Source: Pseudomonas oleovorans subsp. oleovorans
GTDB taxonomy: Bacteria > Pseudomonadota > Gammaproteobacteria > Pseudomonadales > Pseudomonadaceae
NCBI RefSeq assembly: GCF_002197815.1
Contig: NZ_NIUB01000001.1
Location: 62,001-126,000 of the forward strand
Direction: 5' to 3'
Length of the DNA: 64,000 nt
This document shows positions 1-11,433 of the stretch, piece after piece. Position numbers and translations under genes: made by a program. Numbering within the stretch: the first letter of the stretch is position 1; every line of letters begins with the position of its first letter. The notes under the pieces were generated by a model. That model had not been told where the DNA came from. It made no database searches and worked only from the letters and a program-made list of their open reading frames with translations.

Positions 1-900
1 CGGGTCGTGGTTGAAGTCGCAGCTGGCGTGCGGCAATTCGGTGTAGGCCAGCAGCCCCCTGAGCGGGCCACTCTCCGCCGCCTGACGCAGCACGCGGTTG
101 ATCTCTTCTGCCGAAGTATCGCGCGCCGTCTGCAGGGTGATGTCCAGGCACGAGACGTTGACCGTCGGCACCCGGATGGCCTTGGCCTGAATACGCCCGG
201 CCAGCTCCGGCAGCAGGCGCTCGATACCGCGCGCCAGGCCGGTGGACACCGGGATCACCGACTGGAAGGCCGAGCGCGTGCGGCGCAGGTCTTCGTGGTG
301 ATAGGCATCGATCACTGGCTGGTCATTCATTGCCGAGTGGATGGTGGTAATGGAGACGTACTCCAGACCCACCACCTCATCGAGCAATTTCAACAGCGGC
401 ACACCGCAGTTGGTGGTACAGGACGCATTCGACACCAGGCGCTCGGCACCGCTCAGGCACTGCTGATTGACGCCAAAGACGACAGTGGCGTCGATATCCG
501 CCTCGCTGGCCATCGGCTGCGACAGCAACACCCGCGGAGCGCCAGCGTCGATGAAACGCTGCGCCTGATCGCGGGTGACGTACTGCCCGGAACACTCCAG
601 CAGCAGGTCGATATCCAGCGCGGCCCAGTCGATGGCCTCGGGCTCGCTCTGGCGCAGCACCTTCACGCAATCGCCGTTTATATGCAGGCAGTCGCCATCG
701 ACCTTCACCTCGCCGGGAAAGCGCCCGTGGGTGGAGTCGAAGCGGGTCAGGTATTCGATGCTGGCCTGGTCGGCCAGGTCATTCAGCGCGACGATTTCCA
801 GACTCGCCGAATCGCCACGCTCGTGCAGCGCGCGCAGCACGCAACGGCCGATGCGGCCATAACCGTTGAGGGCGACACGATAGGGGCGTTGTCGTGACAT
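1..900 (-). CDS. epd: D-erythrose-4-phosphate dehydrogenase, C-terminus cut by window edge
   Basis: Epd oxidises erythrose 4-phosphate to 4-phosphoerythronate with NAD, the first step towards pyridoxal 5'-phosphate. The reading frame starts at the ATG whose complement is at 898-900 and stays open to base 1. About 300 codons are visible of the roughly 340-350 usual for the family. The N-terminus has the GAPDH-like nucleotide-binding start VALNGYGRIGRCVLRAL. The catalytic cysteine lies in SNASCTTNC near residue 155. Epd and glycolytic GAPDH share this fold; the position next to tkt, as in other pseudomonads, favours Epd. The missing C-terminus is a window effect, not damage. Confidence 0.9.
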   Translation of the reverse strand, partial: MSRQRPYRVALNGYGRIGRCVLRALHERGDSASLEIVALNDLADQASIEYLTRFDSTHGRFPGEVKVDGDCLHINGDCVKVLRQSEPEAIDWAALDIDLLLECSGQYVTRDQAQRFIDAGAPRVLLSQPMASEADIDATVVFGVNQQCLSGAERLVSNASCTTNCGVPLLKLLDEVVGLEYVSITTIHSAMNDQPVIDAYHHEDLRRTRSAFQSVIPVSTGLARGIERLLPELAGRIQAKAIRVPTVNVSCLDITLQTARDTSAEEINRVLRQAAESGPLRGLLAYTELPHASCDFNHDP

Positions 901-927
901 AGGCGCTCGCAAGGCAAAAGGAACCCG

Positions 928-995
928 GTAGGAGCGAGCTCTGCTCGCGAACCCTGCGCGAGGCAAACAGCTTCGCGAGCAGAGCTCGCTCCTAC
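928..995. repeat. REP doublet, inverted pair (family A)
   Basis: Two 24-base arms (928-951 and 972-995) are perfect reverse complements, separated by 20 bases between epd and tkt. The arm begins GTAGGAGCGAGCTCTGCTCG, the style of Pseudomonas REP elements. It probably forms a strong hairpin in transcripts and may shape tkt-epd mRNA decay. A single related copy lies at 15574-15596. Confidence 0.85.
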
Positions 996-1002
996 GGAAG
1001 GG

Positions 1003-3003
1003 TCAGGCGTCCAGCAGTTCTTCGGCAGTGGCGACGATGTTGTCGACGGTGAAGCCGAAGTGCTCGAACAGGGCCGGAGCCGGGGCCGACTCGCCGAAGC
1101 TGGTCATGCCGATGATGCGACCTTCCAGGCCCACGTACTTGTACCAGAAGTCGGCATGCGCGGCCTCGATGGCGATGCGCGCACCGACCTGCAGCGGCAG
1201 CACGGCCTGCTTGTAGGCGGCGTCCTGCTGGTCGAACACGCTGGTCGACGGCATGGAGACCACGCGCACCTTGCGCCCGTCGGCGGTCAGTTTGTCGTAG
1301 GCGGCAACGGCCAGCCCGACTTCCGAACCGGTGGCGATCAGGATCAGTTCCGGCTCGCCGACGCTGTCCTTGAGTACGTAACCGCCACGTTCAATATCAC
1401 TAAGCTGCTGGGCATCACGCGGCTGATGCGGCAGGTTCTGGCGGCTGAACACCAGGGCGCTCGGGCCGTCGGCGCGCTCGATGGCGTACTTCCAGGCCAC
1501 GGCGGACTCCACGGCATCGGCCGGGCGCCAGGTGTCGAGGTTCGGCGTGCCACGCAGGCTGGCCAGTTGCTCGATCGGCTGGTGGGTCGGGCCGTCTTCG
1601 CCGAGACCGATGGAGTCGTGGGTGAACACGTACAGCACACGCTGCTTCATCAGCGCGGACATGCGCACGGCGTTGCGCGCGTATTCCATGAAGATCAGGA
1701 AGGTCGCGCCGTACGGCACGAAACCGCCGTGCAGGGCGATACCGTTCATGATCGCGCTCATGCCGAACTCACGCACACCGTAGAATATGTAGTTGCCGGA
1801 GGCATCTTCGGCGGAGACGCCCTTGCAGCCCTTCCACAGGGTCAGGTTGGAGCCGGCCAGGTCGGCCGAACCGCCAAGGAATTCCGGCAGCAGCGGGCCG
1901 AAGGCATTCAGCGCGTTCTGGCTGGCCTTGCGGCTGGCGATGGTCTCGCCCTTGGCGGCGACTTCTTGGATATAGGCGCTGGCCTTCTCGGCAAAATCGC
2001 CCGGCAGCTCACCGGCCATGCGGCGCTTGAACTCGGCAGCCAGCTCGGGATGGGCAGCGGCGTAAGCGGCGAACTTTTCGTTCCAGGCGGCTTCGGCGGC
2101 AGCGCCGGCTTCTTTGGCATCCCACTCGGCGTAGATCTCGGCGGGGATTTCGAACGGGCCATGGTTCCAGCCCAGGGCGGCGCGGGTCAGGGCGATTTCA
2201 TCATTGCCCAGCGGTGCGCCGTGGCACTCTTCCTTGCCCTGCTTGTTCGGCGAACCGAAGCCGATGGTGGTCTTGCAGCAGATCAGGGTCGGCTGATCCG
2301 TAGTCTTGCGCGCGGTCTCGATGGCCATCTTGATTTCTTCGGCATCATGGCCGTCGACATTGCGGATCACCTGCCAGCCGTAGGCTTCGAAGCGCTTGGG
2401 CGTGTCGTCGGTGAACCAGCCCTCGACCTCGCCGTCGATGGAGATGCCGTTGTCGTCATAGAAGGCGATCAGTTTGCCCAGGCCCAGGGTGCCGGCCAGC
2501 GAGCAGACTTCGTGGGAAATGCCTTCCATCATGCAGCCGTCGCCGAGGAACACGTAGGTGTTGTGATCGACGATCTGGTGGCCTTCACGGTTGAACTGCG
2601 CGCCCAGCACCTTCTCGGCGATGGCGAAACCGACGGCGTTGGCAATGCCCTGGCCGAGCGGGCCGGTGGTGGTCTCGACGCCCGGGGTGTAACCGTACTC
2701 CGGGTGACCCGGGGTCTTGCTGTGCAGCTGACGGAAGTTCTTCAGGTCGTCGATGGACAGGTCGTAGCCGGTCAGGTGCAGCAGCGAATAGATCAGCATC
2801 GAACCATGGCCGTTGGACAGCACGAAGCGGTCACGATCGGCGAAGTTCGGGTTGCTCGGGTTGTGCTTGAGGTAGTCGCGCCACAGCACTTCGGCGATGT
2901 CCGCCATACCCATGGGGGCACCGGGGTGGCCGCTGTTGGCTTTCTGCACGGCATCCATGCTCAGGGCACGAATGGCATTGGCTCGCTCACGACGGCTGGG
3001 CAT
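1003..3003 (-). CDS. tkt: transketolase
   Basis: Thiamine-diphosphate enzyme of the non-oxidative pentose phosphate pathway, moving two-carbon units between sugar phosphates and making the erythrose 4-phosphate used by Epd. The start chosen (666 aa, [14 protein letters not shown]) has GGAGA about 7 bases upstream; an upstream extension of the frame has no such support. Family landmarks are visible: [18 protein letters not shown] near residue 26, the [12 protein letters not shown]hDP/Mg site near 155, and the pyrimidine-domain segment [15 protein letters not shown]. Length is normal. It lies upstream of epd on the same strand, separated by a REP doublet. Confidence 0.97.
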   Translation of the reverse strand: MPSRRERANAIRALSMDAVQKANSGHPGAPMGMADIAEVLWRDYLKHNPSNPNFADRDRFVLSNGHGSMLIYSLLHLTGYDLSIDDLKNFRQLHSKTPGHPEYGYTPGVETTTGPLGQGIANAVGFAIAEKVLGAQFNREGHQIVDHNTYVFLGDGCMMEGISHEVCSLAGTLGLGKLIAFYDDNGISIDGEVEGWFTDDTPKRFEAYGWQVIRNVDGHDAEEIKMAIETARKTTDQPTLICCKTTIGFGSPNKQGKEECHGAPLGNDEIALTRAALGWNHGPFEIPAEIYAEWDAKEAGAAAEAAWNEKFAAYAAAHPELAAEFKRRMAGELPGDFAEKASAYIQEVAAKGETIASRKASQNALNAFGPLLPEFLGGSADLAGSNLTLWKGCKGVSAEDASGNYIFYGVREFGMSAIMNGIALHGGFVPYGATFLIFMEYARNAVRMSALMKQRVLYVFTHDSIGLGEDGPTHQPIEQLASLRGTPNLDTWRPADAVESAVAWKYAIERADGPSALVFSRQNLPHQPRDAQQLSDIERGGYVLKDSVGEPELILIATGSEVGLAVAAYDKLTADGRKVRVVSMPSTSVFDQQDAAYKQAVLPLQVGARIAIEAAHADFWYKYVGLEGRIIGMTSFGESAPAPALFEHFGFTVDNIVATAEELLDA

Positions 3004-3040
3004 CGCTGAATCTCCTACGGGGGCTGCTTCTGAATGAAGG

Positions 3041-3068
3041 GGGCGAAAAAAGACGCCTATTTTCGCCC
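3041..3068 (-). terminator. hairpin between TDT transporter and tkt
   Basis: The 9-base arms GGGCGAAAA (3041-3049) and TTTTCGCCC (3060-3068) are exact complements around a 10-base loop. On the minus strand it falls after the transporter stop and before the tkt start, so it may end the transporter message or sit in the tkt leader. There is no clear T-run after the stem. Confidence 0.35.
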
Positions 3069-3112
3069 AGCCGGCCCCCATGGGGCAATGACAGATGGTC
3101 GTAGAGACCAAA

Positions 3113-4267
3113 TCAGCCCGCCTGTTCGCTCAAAACGCTCACCGCCGGGCTGCCCGGCCCACCCAGACAAGGCGCCTGAAACAACTCGCCATGCCAGACG
3201 CCGGCGAGCGTGCGACTGAACACCAGCGTCCAGACTGCCGCCAGTTGCACCGCCAGCAGCAGACCGATGAAGGCAAAAAAGCTCAAGCCGGTCACCGCCT
3301 GCAGCTCGAAGGTGGCCAGGGCGAATACCCCCAGCGGAAAGGTAAACCCCCACCAGCCGAGGTTGAACGGCATGTTGTCGCGGATGTAGTGGCGAGTGAA
3401 CAGCGTGGCGATCACCAGCCACCACAAGCCCGCGCCCCACAGCGCCAGGCCGCCGATCAGGCCGAGATCCCGCGCCAGCTCGGCGGCGCCCACCAGCGGC
3501 GTACCGGCAAAGGCCAGCGGCGCCGCATGCCCCATGCTCAGCAACCCCAGGCAACCGGTGGCCAGCGGCCCCAGCGGTAGCCAGCTGGTGGCGGCAAAAT
3601 CGGTATCCGGCAGTTTGTGCAGGGCCAGGCGCAGCAGCACCAGCGTGATCAGCGAAAACGCCAGCGACAGCGACAATCCCCAGAGCACGAAGCCGGCCAC
3701 CAATAACTGTTGCGCCGCCTCGGCCGCCAGATGCGGCGCCAGCGCGCCTGCCGTGCTGGCGGCGACCTCCGGTGCAACGATAGGTAGCAGCCACACCGCG
3801 GTGAGTTTTTCCAGTGCATGGTGCTGGCGGGTGAACATCAGATAGGGCACCAGCAACGCGCCAAGCAGCGCCAGCGCTGCATCCAGCCACCACAGCGCAT
3901 GGGCCAGCGCGTAAATCCCCTCGCCCCAGCGCGGCACGCCGAACAGCAGCAAGCCCTTGATCAGCACCGCCAGGCCCATGGGAATGGCGCCAAGGAACAT
4001 CGACTGCACCGGGTGCAGCAGCATCGGCCAGATGGTTTCGCGAAACAGCGTCAGGCGCAGCAGAAACAGCAGGCTGAACAGCGCGAACAGACTGACCGCG
4101 ACAAACCACAGCCCCTCGGCGAGCATCAGCAATCCAGGCAGTTGCCAGGGCAGATAAGCGATCACCAGCGCCAGCACACCGGTGCCCATGGTCACGGCGA
4201 ACCAGCTGGGAGTGAAATGACGAATGAAAGCCAGGGGCTCGGGTAGACGACTGAAGGGGCGTGGCAT
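3113..4267 (-). CDS. TDT-family (TehA/SLAC1-like) membrane transporter
   Basis: Integral inner-membrane protein of about 384 aa with roughly ten hydrophobic segments, consistent with the tellurite-resistance/dicarboxylate transporter (TDT) family. Known relatives move C4-dicarboxylates, sulfite or other anions; the substrate cannot be told from sequence. The conserved-looking start [19 protein letters not shown] follows the initiator [11 protein letters not shown]. An in-frame ATG 19 codons upstream (4324) is possible, but the homologous part begins near the chosen start. It is divergent from the LysR gene at 4377, which suggests that LysR protein controls it. The pair separates tkt from sahR-metK. 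Confidence 0.82.
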   Translation of the reverse strand: MPRPFSRLPEPLAFIRHFTPSWFAVTMGTGVLALVIAYLPWQLPGLLMLAEGLWFVAVSLFALFSLLFLLRLTLFRETIWPMLLHPVQSMFLGAIPMGLAVLIKGLLLFGVPRWGEGIYALAHALWWLDAALALLGALLVPYLMFTRQHHALEKLTAVWLLPIVAPEVAASTAGALAPHLAAEAAQQLLVAGFVLWGLSLSLAFSLITLVLLRLALHKLPDTDFAATSWLPLGPLATGCLGLLSMGHAAPLAFAGTPLVGAAELARDLGLIGGLALWGAGLWWLVIATLFTRHYIRDNMPFNLGWWGFTFPLGVFALATFELQAVTGLSFFAFIGLLLAVQLAAVWTLVFSRTLAGVWHGELFQAPCLGGPGSPAVSVLSEQAG

Positions 4268-4376
4268 GAGTCGGGTAGTCCCGTGACATGAGTGATGGCG
4301 CAAGGGTAAGAATTGGCTTGCCATATGAAAAATACATATTCAGCATTCAATCCATACCTTTCACTTATACAAAGTC

Positions 4377-5258
4377 ATGAACCTTCATCATCTAAAGGTC
4401 TTCCTTGCCGTGGCAGACGCCGGCAGCATCAGCGCCGGCGCCGAACACCTGCACATCAGCCAGCCTGCCGTGACGCGGGAAATTCGCGATCTCGAAGCTA
4501 GCCTCGACCTGCGCCTGTTCGATCGCCAGCCACGCGGCGTGCGACTGACCGAAGGCGGCCTGCGCCTGCATGACTACGCGCGACGCATCTTCGCCCTGGA
4601 GCGCGCCGCCGAACGCGACCTGCGTGACTTCGCCCAACTGGAGCAGGGCGAGCTGCATCTGGGCGCCAGCGCCACGCTCGGCGCCTACCTGCTGCCGCCC
4701 CTGCTCACCCGTTTTCGCGCCCTGCATCCACAGATATTCGTCAGCCTGGGAGTCAGCAACACCGACGTCGTGACCCGGCAACTGGACGAGGGCCGCATCA
4801 GCCTGGGCTTCGTCGAAGGCTCGTTCGCCCAGGCCGACTACGCGCATCGCCTGCTGGCGCGCGATGCCCTGCTTCCGGTGGCATCGCCGCTGCACCCGCT
4901 GGCCAGGGCCGAGCGCCTTGAGGCCCGCGACCTGCAGGCGTACCCGCTGTATATGCGCGAACCCGGATCCGGCGCTCGCGCCAGTATCGAGCAGGCCTAT
5001 CGCGACCACGAACTGGAGCCACAGGCCGGCATGGCCATCGGCAGCACCGAAGCGCTCAAGCGCCTGCTCGCCGACGGCCAAGGCATCGCCTGGCTGTCGC
5101 AGCGGGTGGTCGAACGTGAACTGGCCAGCGGCGAACTGCAGCGCTTGGCGGTGCAGGACCTGCAGATCGAGCGTGAACTGCATGTGCTATGGCGACTCGG
5201 CACCAGCCTGAGCCCGGCCCCCGCCGCTTTTCTGCAACTGAGCCAGGCGCCAGGCTAG
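4377..5258 (+). CDS. LysR-family transcriptional regulator
   Basis: A 293-aa LysR-type protein. The N-terminal winged helix-turn-helix is at residues 1-60 (MNLHHLKVFLAVADAGSISA, then HISQPAVTREIRDLE). The rest is the two-lobed effector-binding domain, containing LHLGASATLGAYLLPPLL near residue 90. It is transcribed away from the TDT transporter, with 109 bases between the starts, the usual layout for a LysR protein controlling the divergent gene. The effector is unknown. The ATG at 4377 begins the conserved domain directly, so the start is secure. Confidence 0.88.
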   Translation: MNLHHLKVFLAVADAGSISAGAEHLHISQPAVTREIRDLEASLDLRLFDRQPRGVRLTEGGLRLHDYARRIFALERAAERDLRDFAQLEQGELHLGASATLGAYLLPPLLTRFRALHPQIFVSLGVSNTDVVTRQLDEGRISLGFVEGSFAQADYAHRLLARDALLPVASPLHPLARAERLEARDLQAYPLYMREPGSGARASIEQAYRDHELEPQAGMAIGSTEALKRLLADGQGIAWLSQRVVERELASGELQRLAVQDLQIERELHVLWRLGTSLSPAPAAFLQLSQAPG

Positions 5259-5261
5259 CCT

Positions 5262-5297
5262 CAATACCAATATCAAAACTTTTTGATATTGGTATTG
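5262..5297. promoter_or_regulatory. perfect 17-bp inverted repeat, probable SahR operator
   Basis: The arms CAATACCAATATCAAAA (5262-5278) and TTTTGATATTGGTATTG (5281-5297) match perfectly around 2 bases. The site is directly upstream of the sahR-metK unit and downstream of the LysR stop. ArsR-family dimers bind such palindromes, and SahR proteins are known to regulate methyl-cycle genes, so this is most likely the autoregulatory site for sahR-metK. The lack of a T-run argues against a terminator. Confidence 0.75.
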
Positions 5298-5331
5298 CTG
5301 TATGAAAAATGACCGACTAGACTGCGCCCCC

Positions 5332-6333
5332 ATGACCCTGCGCGCACCCCAGTTGGATTTCGACCCCTGCGACGAGCTCGCCGCCCTGTGCAAGGCCGGC
5401 GGCGATCCGCTGCGCCTGAACGTGCTGCGCACTCTGAGCAACGATTCGTTCGGCGTGCTGGAACTGGCGCAGATCTTCGCCATCGGCCAGTCGGGCATGA
5501 GCCATCACCTCAAGGTCCTGGCCCAGGCCGGCCTGGTGGCCACCCGCCGCGAAGGCAACGCGATCTTCTACCGCCGTGCGCTACCGGGCGGCCGCCTGCA
5601 TGCGGCGCTGCTGGAAGAGATCGACGCACTGCCGCTGGCGGGCGAGGTGCAGGCGCGCATCGCCGCCGTGCACCAGCAACGCGCCACCATCAGCCGCGAC
5701 TTCTTCGCGCGCATGGCCACCAGCTTCCAGGCCCAGCAGGATCTGATCGCCGGTTTGCCGCAGTACCGCGACAGCCTGCTGGCGCTGCTCGACGCCCTGC
5801 ATTTCGCGCCGGACGCCACGGCGCTGGAAATCGGGCCTGGCGATGGTGCCTTCCTGCCCGAGCTGGCGCGTCGTTTCGCCCAGGTCACGGCGCTGGACAA
5901 CAGCCCGGCGATGCTCGAACTGGCGCGCCAGCGCTGCGCCGCCGAGGGCCTGGACAACGTCGAGCTGAAACTGGCCGATGCGCTACAGGATGAAGAGCAG
6001 CCTGCCGACTGCGTGGTACTGAACATGGTACTGCACCACTTCGCCACGCCGGCCGAGGCCTTTCGCAAACTGGCCGCCCTGGTCGCACCCGGCGGCAGCC
6101 TGCTGCTCAGCGAGCTGTGCAGCCACGACCAGAGCTGGGCACGCGAAGCCTGCGGCGATCTATGGCTCGGCTTCGAACAGGAAGACCTGGCGCGCTGGGC
6201 GACGGCCGCCGGCCTGACGCCCGGCGAAAGCCTCTACATAGGCCTGAAAAACGGCTTTCAGATTCAATTACGGCACTTTGCCAAACCCGATGCGCACAGC
6301 GCCTTCAGCCTCCGGCAAGAAAGGAACCGATAG
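5332..6333 (+). CDS. sahR: SahR-like ArsR regulator fused to SAM-dependent methyltransferase domain
   Basis: Two-domain protein of 333 aa. The N-terminal ArsR helix-turn-helix (about residues 15-85) includes GDPLRLNVLRTLS and QSGMSHHLKVLAQAGLVATRR. The C-terminal class I methyltransferase fold (about 145-260) has motif I ALEIGPGDGAFLPELA and motif LNMVLHHFATPAEAFRKLA. SahR of Proteobacteria has this architecture and senses S-adenosylhomocysteine to control methionine-cycle genes. Placement against metK (stop at 6331-6333, metK ATG at 6334) supports that role. An in-frame ATG at 5302 would add ten residues, but neither start has a good ribosome-binding site and the later one sits closer to the conserved domain. 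Confidence 0.87.
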   Translation: MTLRAPQLDFDPCDELAALCKAGGDPLRLNVLRTLSNDSFGVLELAQIFAIGQSGMSHHLKVLAQAGLVATRREGNAIFYRRALPGGRLHAALLEEIDALPLAGEVQARIAAVHQQRATISRDFFARMATSFQAQQDLIAGLPQYRDSLLALLDALHFAPDATALEIGPGDGAFLPELARRFAQVTALDNSPAMLELARQRCAAEGLDNVELKLADALQDEEQPADCVVLNMVLHHFATPAEAFRKLAALVAPGGSLLLSELCSHDQSWAREACGDLWLGFEQEDLARWATAAGLTPGESLYIGLKNGFQIQLRHFAKPDAHSAFSLRQERNR

Positions 6334-7524
6334 ATGAGCGAGTATTCCCTGTTTACCTCCGAGTCCGTGTCCGAAGGGCATCCGGACAAGATCGCCGACC
6401 AGATCTCCGATGCGGTGCTCGACGCCATCATCACCCAGGACAAGCACGCCCGCGTGGCTGTGGAAACCCTGGTCAAGACCGGTGTGGCCATCGTCGCCGG
6501 CGAAGTGACCACCAGCGCCTGGGTCGACCTGGAGCAGATCGTCCGCGACGTGATCTGCGATATCGGCTACACCAGCAGCGACGTCGGCTTCGACGGCGCC
6601 ACCTGCGGTGTGCTCAACATCATTGGCAAGCAGTCCCCGGACATCAACCAGGGCGTCGACCGCGCCAAGCCGGAAGATCAGGGCGCTGGCGACCAGGGCC
6701 TGATGTTCGGCTACGCCAGCAACGAAACCGACGTGCTGATGCCGGCACCGATCCGCTTCTCCCACGCCCTGGTCGAGCGCCAGGCCGAAGCGCGCAAGTC
6801 CGGTCTGCTGACCTGGCTGCGCCCGGATGCCAAGTCCCAGGTCACCTGCCGCTACGAGAACGGCAAAGTGGTCGGCATCGACGCCGTGGTGCTATCCACC
6901 CAGCACAGCCCGGACGTCTCGCTGGCCGACCTGCGCGAAGGCGTGATGGAGTTGATCATCAAGCACGCCCTGCCCGCCGAACTGCTGCACAAGGACACCC
7001 AGTTCCACATCAACCCGACCGGCAACTTCGTGATCGGCGGCCCGGTGGGCGACTGCGGCCTGACCGGACGCAAGATCATCGTCGACAGCTACGGCGGCAT
7101 GGCCCGTCACGGCGGCGGCGCCTTCTCCGGCAAGGACCCATCCAAGGTCGACCGCAGCGCCGCCTACGCCGGCCGCTACGTGGCCAAGAACATCGTCGCC
7201 GCCGGCCTGGCCGAGCGCTGCGAGATCCAGGTGTCCTACGCTATCGGCGTGGCCCAGCCGACCTCCATCTCGATCAATACCTTCGGCACCCACAAGATCG
7301 CCGAAGACAAGATCATCAAACTGGTGCGTGACGTGTTCGACCTGCGCCCCTACGCCATCACCAAGATGCTCGACCTGCTGCACCCGATGTACCAGGACAC
7401 CGCTGCCTACGGCCACTTCGGCCGCACGCCGCAGTCCAAGACCGTCGGCGAAGACAGCTTCACCACCTTCACCTGGGAGCGCACCGACAAGGCCGCCGAC
7501 CTGCGCGCCGCCGCAGGCCTGTAA
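6334..7524 (+). CDS. metK: S-adenosylmethionine synthetase
   Basis: Makes SAM from methionine and ATP. The 396-aa length is normal. Signatures include [18 protein letters not shown] near the start, [12 protein letters not shown] near residue 117, and the glycine-rich loop [19 protein letters not shown] near 265. The ATG follows the sahR stop with no gap, and an AAGGA ribosome-binding site lies in the end of sahR. The two genes are therefore co-transcribed and translationally close. The apparent terminator downstream is split by an insertion sequence. Confidence 0.98.
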   Translation: MSEYSLFTSESVSEGHPDKIADQISDAVLDAIITQDKHARVAVETLVKTGVAIVAGEVTTSAWVDLEQIVRDVICDIGYTSSDVGFDGATCGVLNIIGKQSPDINQGVDRAKPEDQGAGDQGLMFGYASNETDVLMPAPIRFSHALVERQAEARKSGLLTWLRPDAKSQVTCRYENGKVVGIDAVVLSTQHSPDVSLADLREGVMELIIKHALPAELLHKDTQFHINPTGNFVIGGPVGDCGLTGRKIIVDSYGGMARHGGGAFSGKDPSKVDRSAAYAGRYVAKNIVAAGLAERCEIQVSYAIGVAQPTSISINTFGTHKIAEDKIIKLVRDVFDLRPYAITKMLDLLHPMYQDTAAYGHFGRTPQSKTVGEDSFTTFTWERTDKAADLRAAAGL

Positions 7525-7598
7525 GGCTCAGCGACGACAAGAGAAGCCCTGCCCTGCCAGACTGTGTGAAAACCTAGCAGTCTGAGAGCAAGCTGAAG

Positions 7599-7630
7599 AC
7601 AATGCCTCCATCATTCGATGGGGGCATTGT
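7599..7630 (+). promoter_or_regulatory. hairpin just upstream of IS1182 transposase start
   Basis: The arms ACAATGCCTCCATC (7599-7612) and GATGGGGGCATTGT (7617-7630) pair with one mismatch around ATTC. The stem ends 5 bases before the transposase ATG, so it would hide any ribosome-binding site. Such hairpins can damp transposase translation from read-through transcripts. The role is inferred. Confidence 0.5.
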
Positions 7631-7635
7631 CGTTT

Positions 7636-9057
7636 ATGGGCTACATCCAGGGCGAAGGTCGTCAGCAAAGCAGCCTGTTTCCTCCCACATTGGAGGAGCT
7701 GGTGCCGGAGGATCACCTGGTACGGGTGATCGAGGCCTATGTCGCCCGCCTGGATTTGCAGGCTCTGGGTTTCAGCAAGGCCGAACCACTCAAGACTGGA
7801 CGTCCTGGCTATGATCCAGCGGATCTACTCAAGCTTTATCAGTACGGTTACTTCCAGCGCATCCGCTCCTCCCGGCGCCTGGAAGCCGAGTGCCAACGCA
7901 ATGTCGAGGTGATGTGGCTGCTGGGCCGATTGGCACCGGATTTCAAGACCATTGCTGATTTTCGCAAGGACAACAGCGCTGCTTTTCAGGCGACCTGCCG
8001 CACATTCGTCCAGTTCTGTCGCCAGGTGGGGCTGATCAGCGGGCAACTCGTGGCCATCGATGGCAGCAAGTTTCAGGCGGTAGCGTCGCAACGCAAGCAT
8101 CTGAGCCTGACGAAGCTCAAGCGCCAACAAGCCAAGCTGGAGGCGCAGATAAGCCGTTATCTGGCCTAACTGGACGAGGCTGACCGCAGTGAGGCCGCTG
8201 AAGTGGTTGATCGCAGTGCGGTCAAGGCTGCGCTGCAGCAGCTGGAGAGCCAACATGCCGATAACCTGACAGCCCAGGCGTTGATGGAGGTACAGGGGCT
8301 GGAGCAGTTCGTCATGGGTGAGAGCGAGGCGCGCATGATGCGTACCCACCAGGGGGCTCGCGTGGCTTATAACGTGCAAAACGCGGTGGATGGCGAGCAT
8401 GGGCTGATCGTGCATCATGCTGTCACTCAGGACGGCAGCGATAACCAACAACTGGAGCCTATGGCCAAGGCTGCCCAGGCGATCCTGGCGCAGGAAGAGC
8501 TGACGGTTACAGCCGATGCGGGCTACTCCAATGGTGAGCAGTTTCAAGCGTGTGATGATGCTGGGATTACGGCCTATGTGCCGGAGAATCGGGGCATAAA
8601 TAACAAGGGCGACGACACGCCGCTATTCGATCGCAGCGCCTTCAGCTACGACGTAGAAAACGACCAGTACCAATGCCCTGCAGGCCAATGGTTACCGCTC
8701 AAGCAGGTAAACGGCCTACAGCGCATTTATGCTTTACGCGGCGACTGCACGGCTTGTCCATTGAAATCACGCTGCACCAAGGCTAAACGTCGACACGTGA
8801 CTCGGCATGTCCATGAGGCCGCATTCGAGCGCATGCATCAGCGGATGCAGGTGCATCCAGAGATGATGGTCAGGCGCCGCTCCATCGTCGAACATCCCTT
8901 TGGCAACCTGAAGCAATGGATTTTGGGTAATGGTCGCTTCCTGCTCCGACAACTGCAGGGCGCTCGGACGGAAATGGCCCTGGCAGTCAACGCCTACAAC
9001 CTGAAGCGTGCCATCAATGTGATGGGTGCCCGTCGGTTGATCGAACTGTTGGGGTAA
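7636..9057 (+). pseudogene. IS1182-family transposase, interrupted by one in-frame TAA
   Basis: The two halves (7636-8169 and 8170-9057) are in the same frame and together give a 473-codon IS1182-type transposase. The N-terminal part starts MGYIQGEGRQQSSLFPPTLE and contains VAIDGSKFQAVAS. The C-terminal part has the DDE-like block TVTADAGYSNGEQF, a four-cysteine segment DCTACPLKSRCTK, and SIVEHPFGNLKQWILG. The stop at 8167-8169 falls between YLA and LDEADR, where a glutamine codon CAA could have become TAA by one transition. The only damage seen is this stop, so inactivation looks recent or read-through is possible. Confidence 0.85.
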
Positions 9058-10953
<1,896 letters not shown>

Positions 10954-11037
10954 CCCAAATCAGCAGATGGCTCAATCGGGTCGAACCTCGCGCAGCAACC
11001 AGGGTCACTTCGAAGTAGACCTACACGAGGACAGACC

Positions 11038-11433
11038 ATGATTCGTCAAACCGCCTTGCTCGGCCTGTTGCTGGCCGCCAATCTCAATGCCACGCCCATC
11101 CTCGCTGCAGACGGCGACGGTGGCTGTGCGGCCAAGCGCCAGGTCATCGAAGAAAAGATCGAGGCCGCGCGCAAGAACGGCAACACGCAGCAACTGGATG
11201 GATTGCAAAGGGCGCTGGGCAATGTGGAAATGAATTGCGACGACGCCACCCTGCACAGTGATCGCCTGGCCAGCGTCAAGGAGGCCCGTGAGGAAGTGCA
11301 AGAGCGTGAGATGGATCTGCGCGAAGCCATGGGCAAGGGCGATCAGGAAAAGATCGCCAAGCGTCAGGCCAAGTTGGCCGAGGCGCGCGCCGAACTGGAG
11401 CAGGCCGAGGCCGAAGCGCGCGCCGATCAGTAA
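11038..11433 (+). CDS. DUF1090 periplasmic protein
   Basis: 131-aa protein with a signal peptide (MIRQTALLGLLLAANLNATP, cleavage near ILAADG). A charged, probably helical body of the DUF1090 (YqjC-like) type follows. The mature part starts GCAAKRQVIEEKIEAARKNG and has a second cysteine in VEMNCDD, typical of the family. The C-terminal half is rich in E, A, K and R and is likely coiled coil. A GAGGACAG ribosome-binding site precedes the ATG. Function is unknown; family members are periplasmic. Its end overlaps the convergent cytochrome gene by 7 bases. Confidence 0.8.
   Translation: MIRQTALLGLLLAANLNATPILAADGDGGCAAKRQVIEEKIEAARKNGNTQQLDGLQRALGNVEMNCDDATLHSDRLASVKEAREEVQEREMDLREAMGKGDQEKIAKRQAKLAEARAELEQAEAEARADQ

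Noticed and set aside
1060..3009. 649-codon open frame antisense to tkt
   Set aside because: It mirrors a certain transketolase gene; high-GC third positions keep the opposite strand open. No recognisable domain or own ribosome-binding site.
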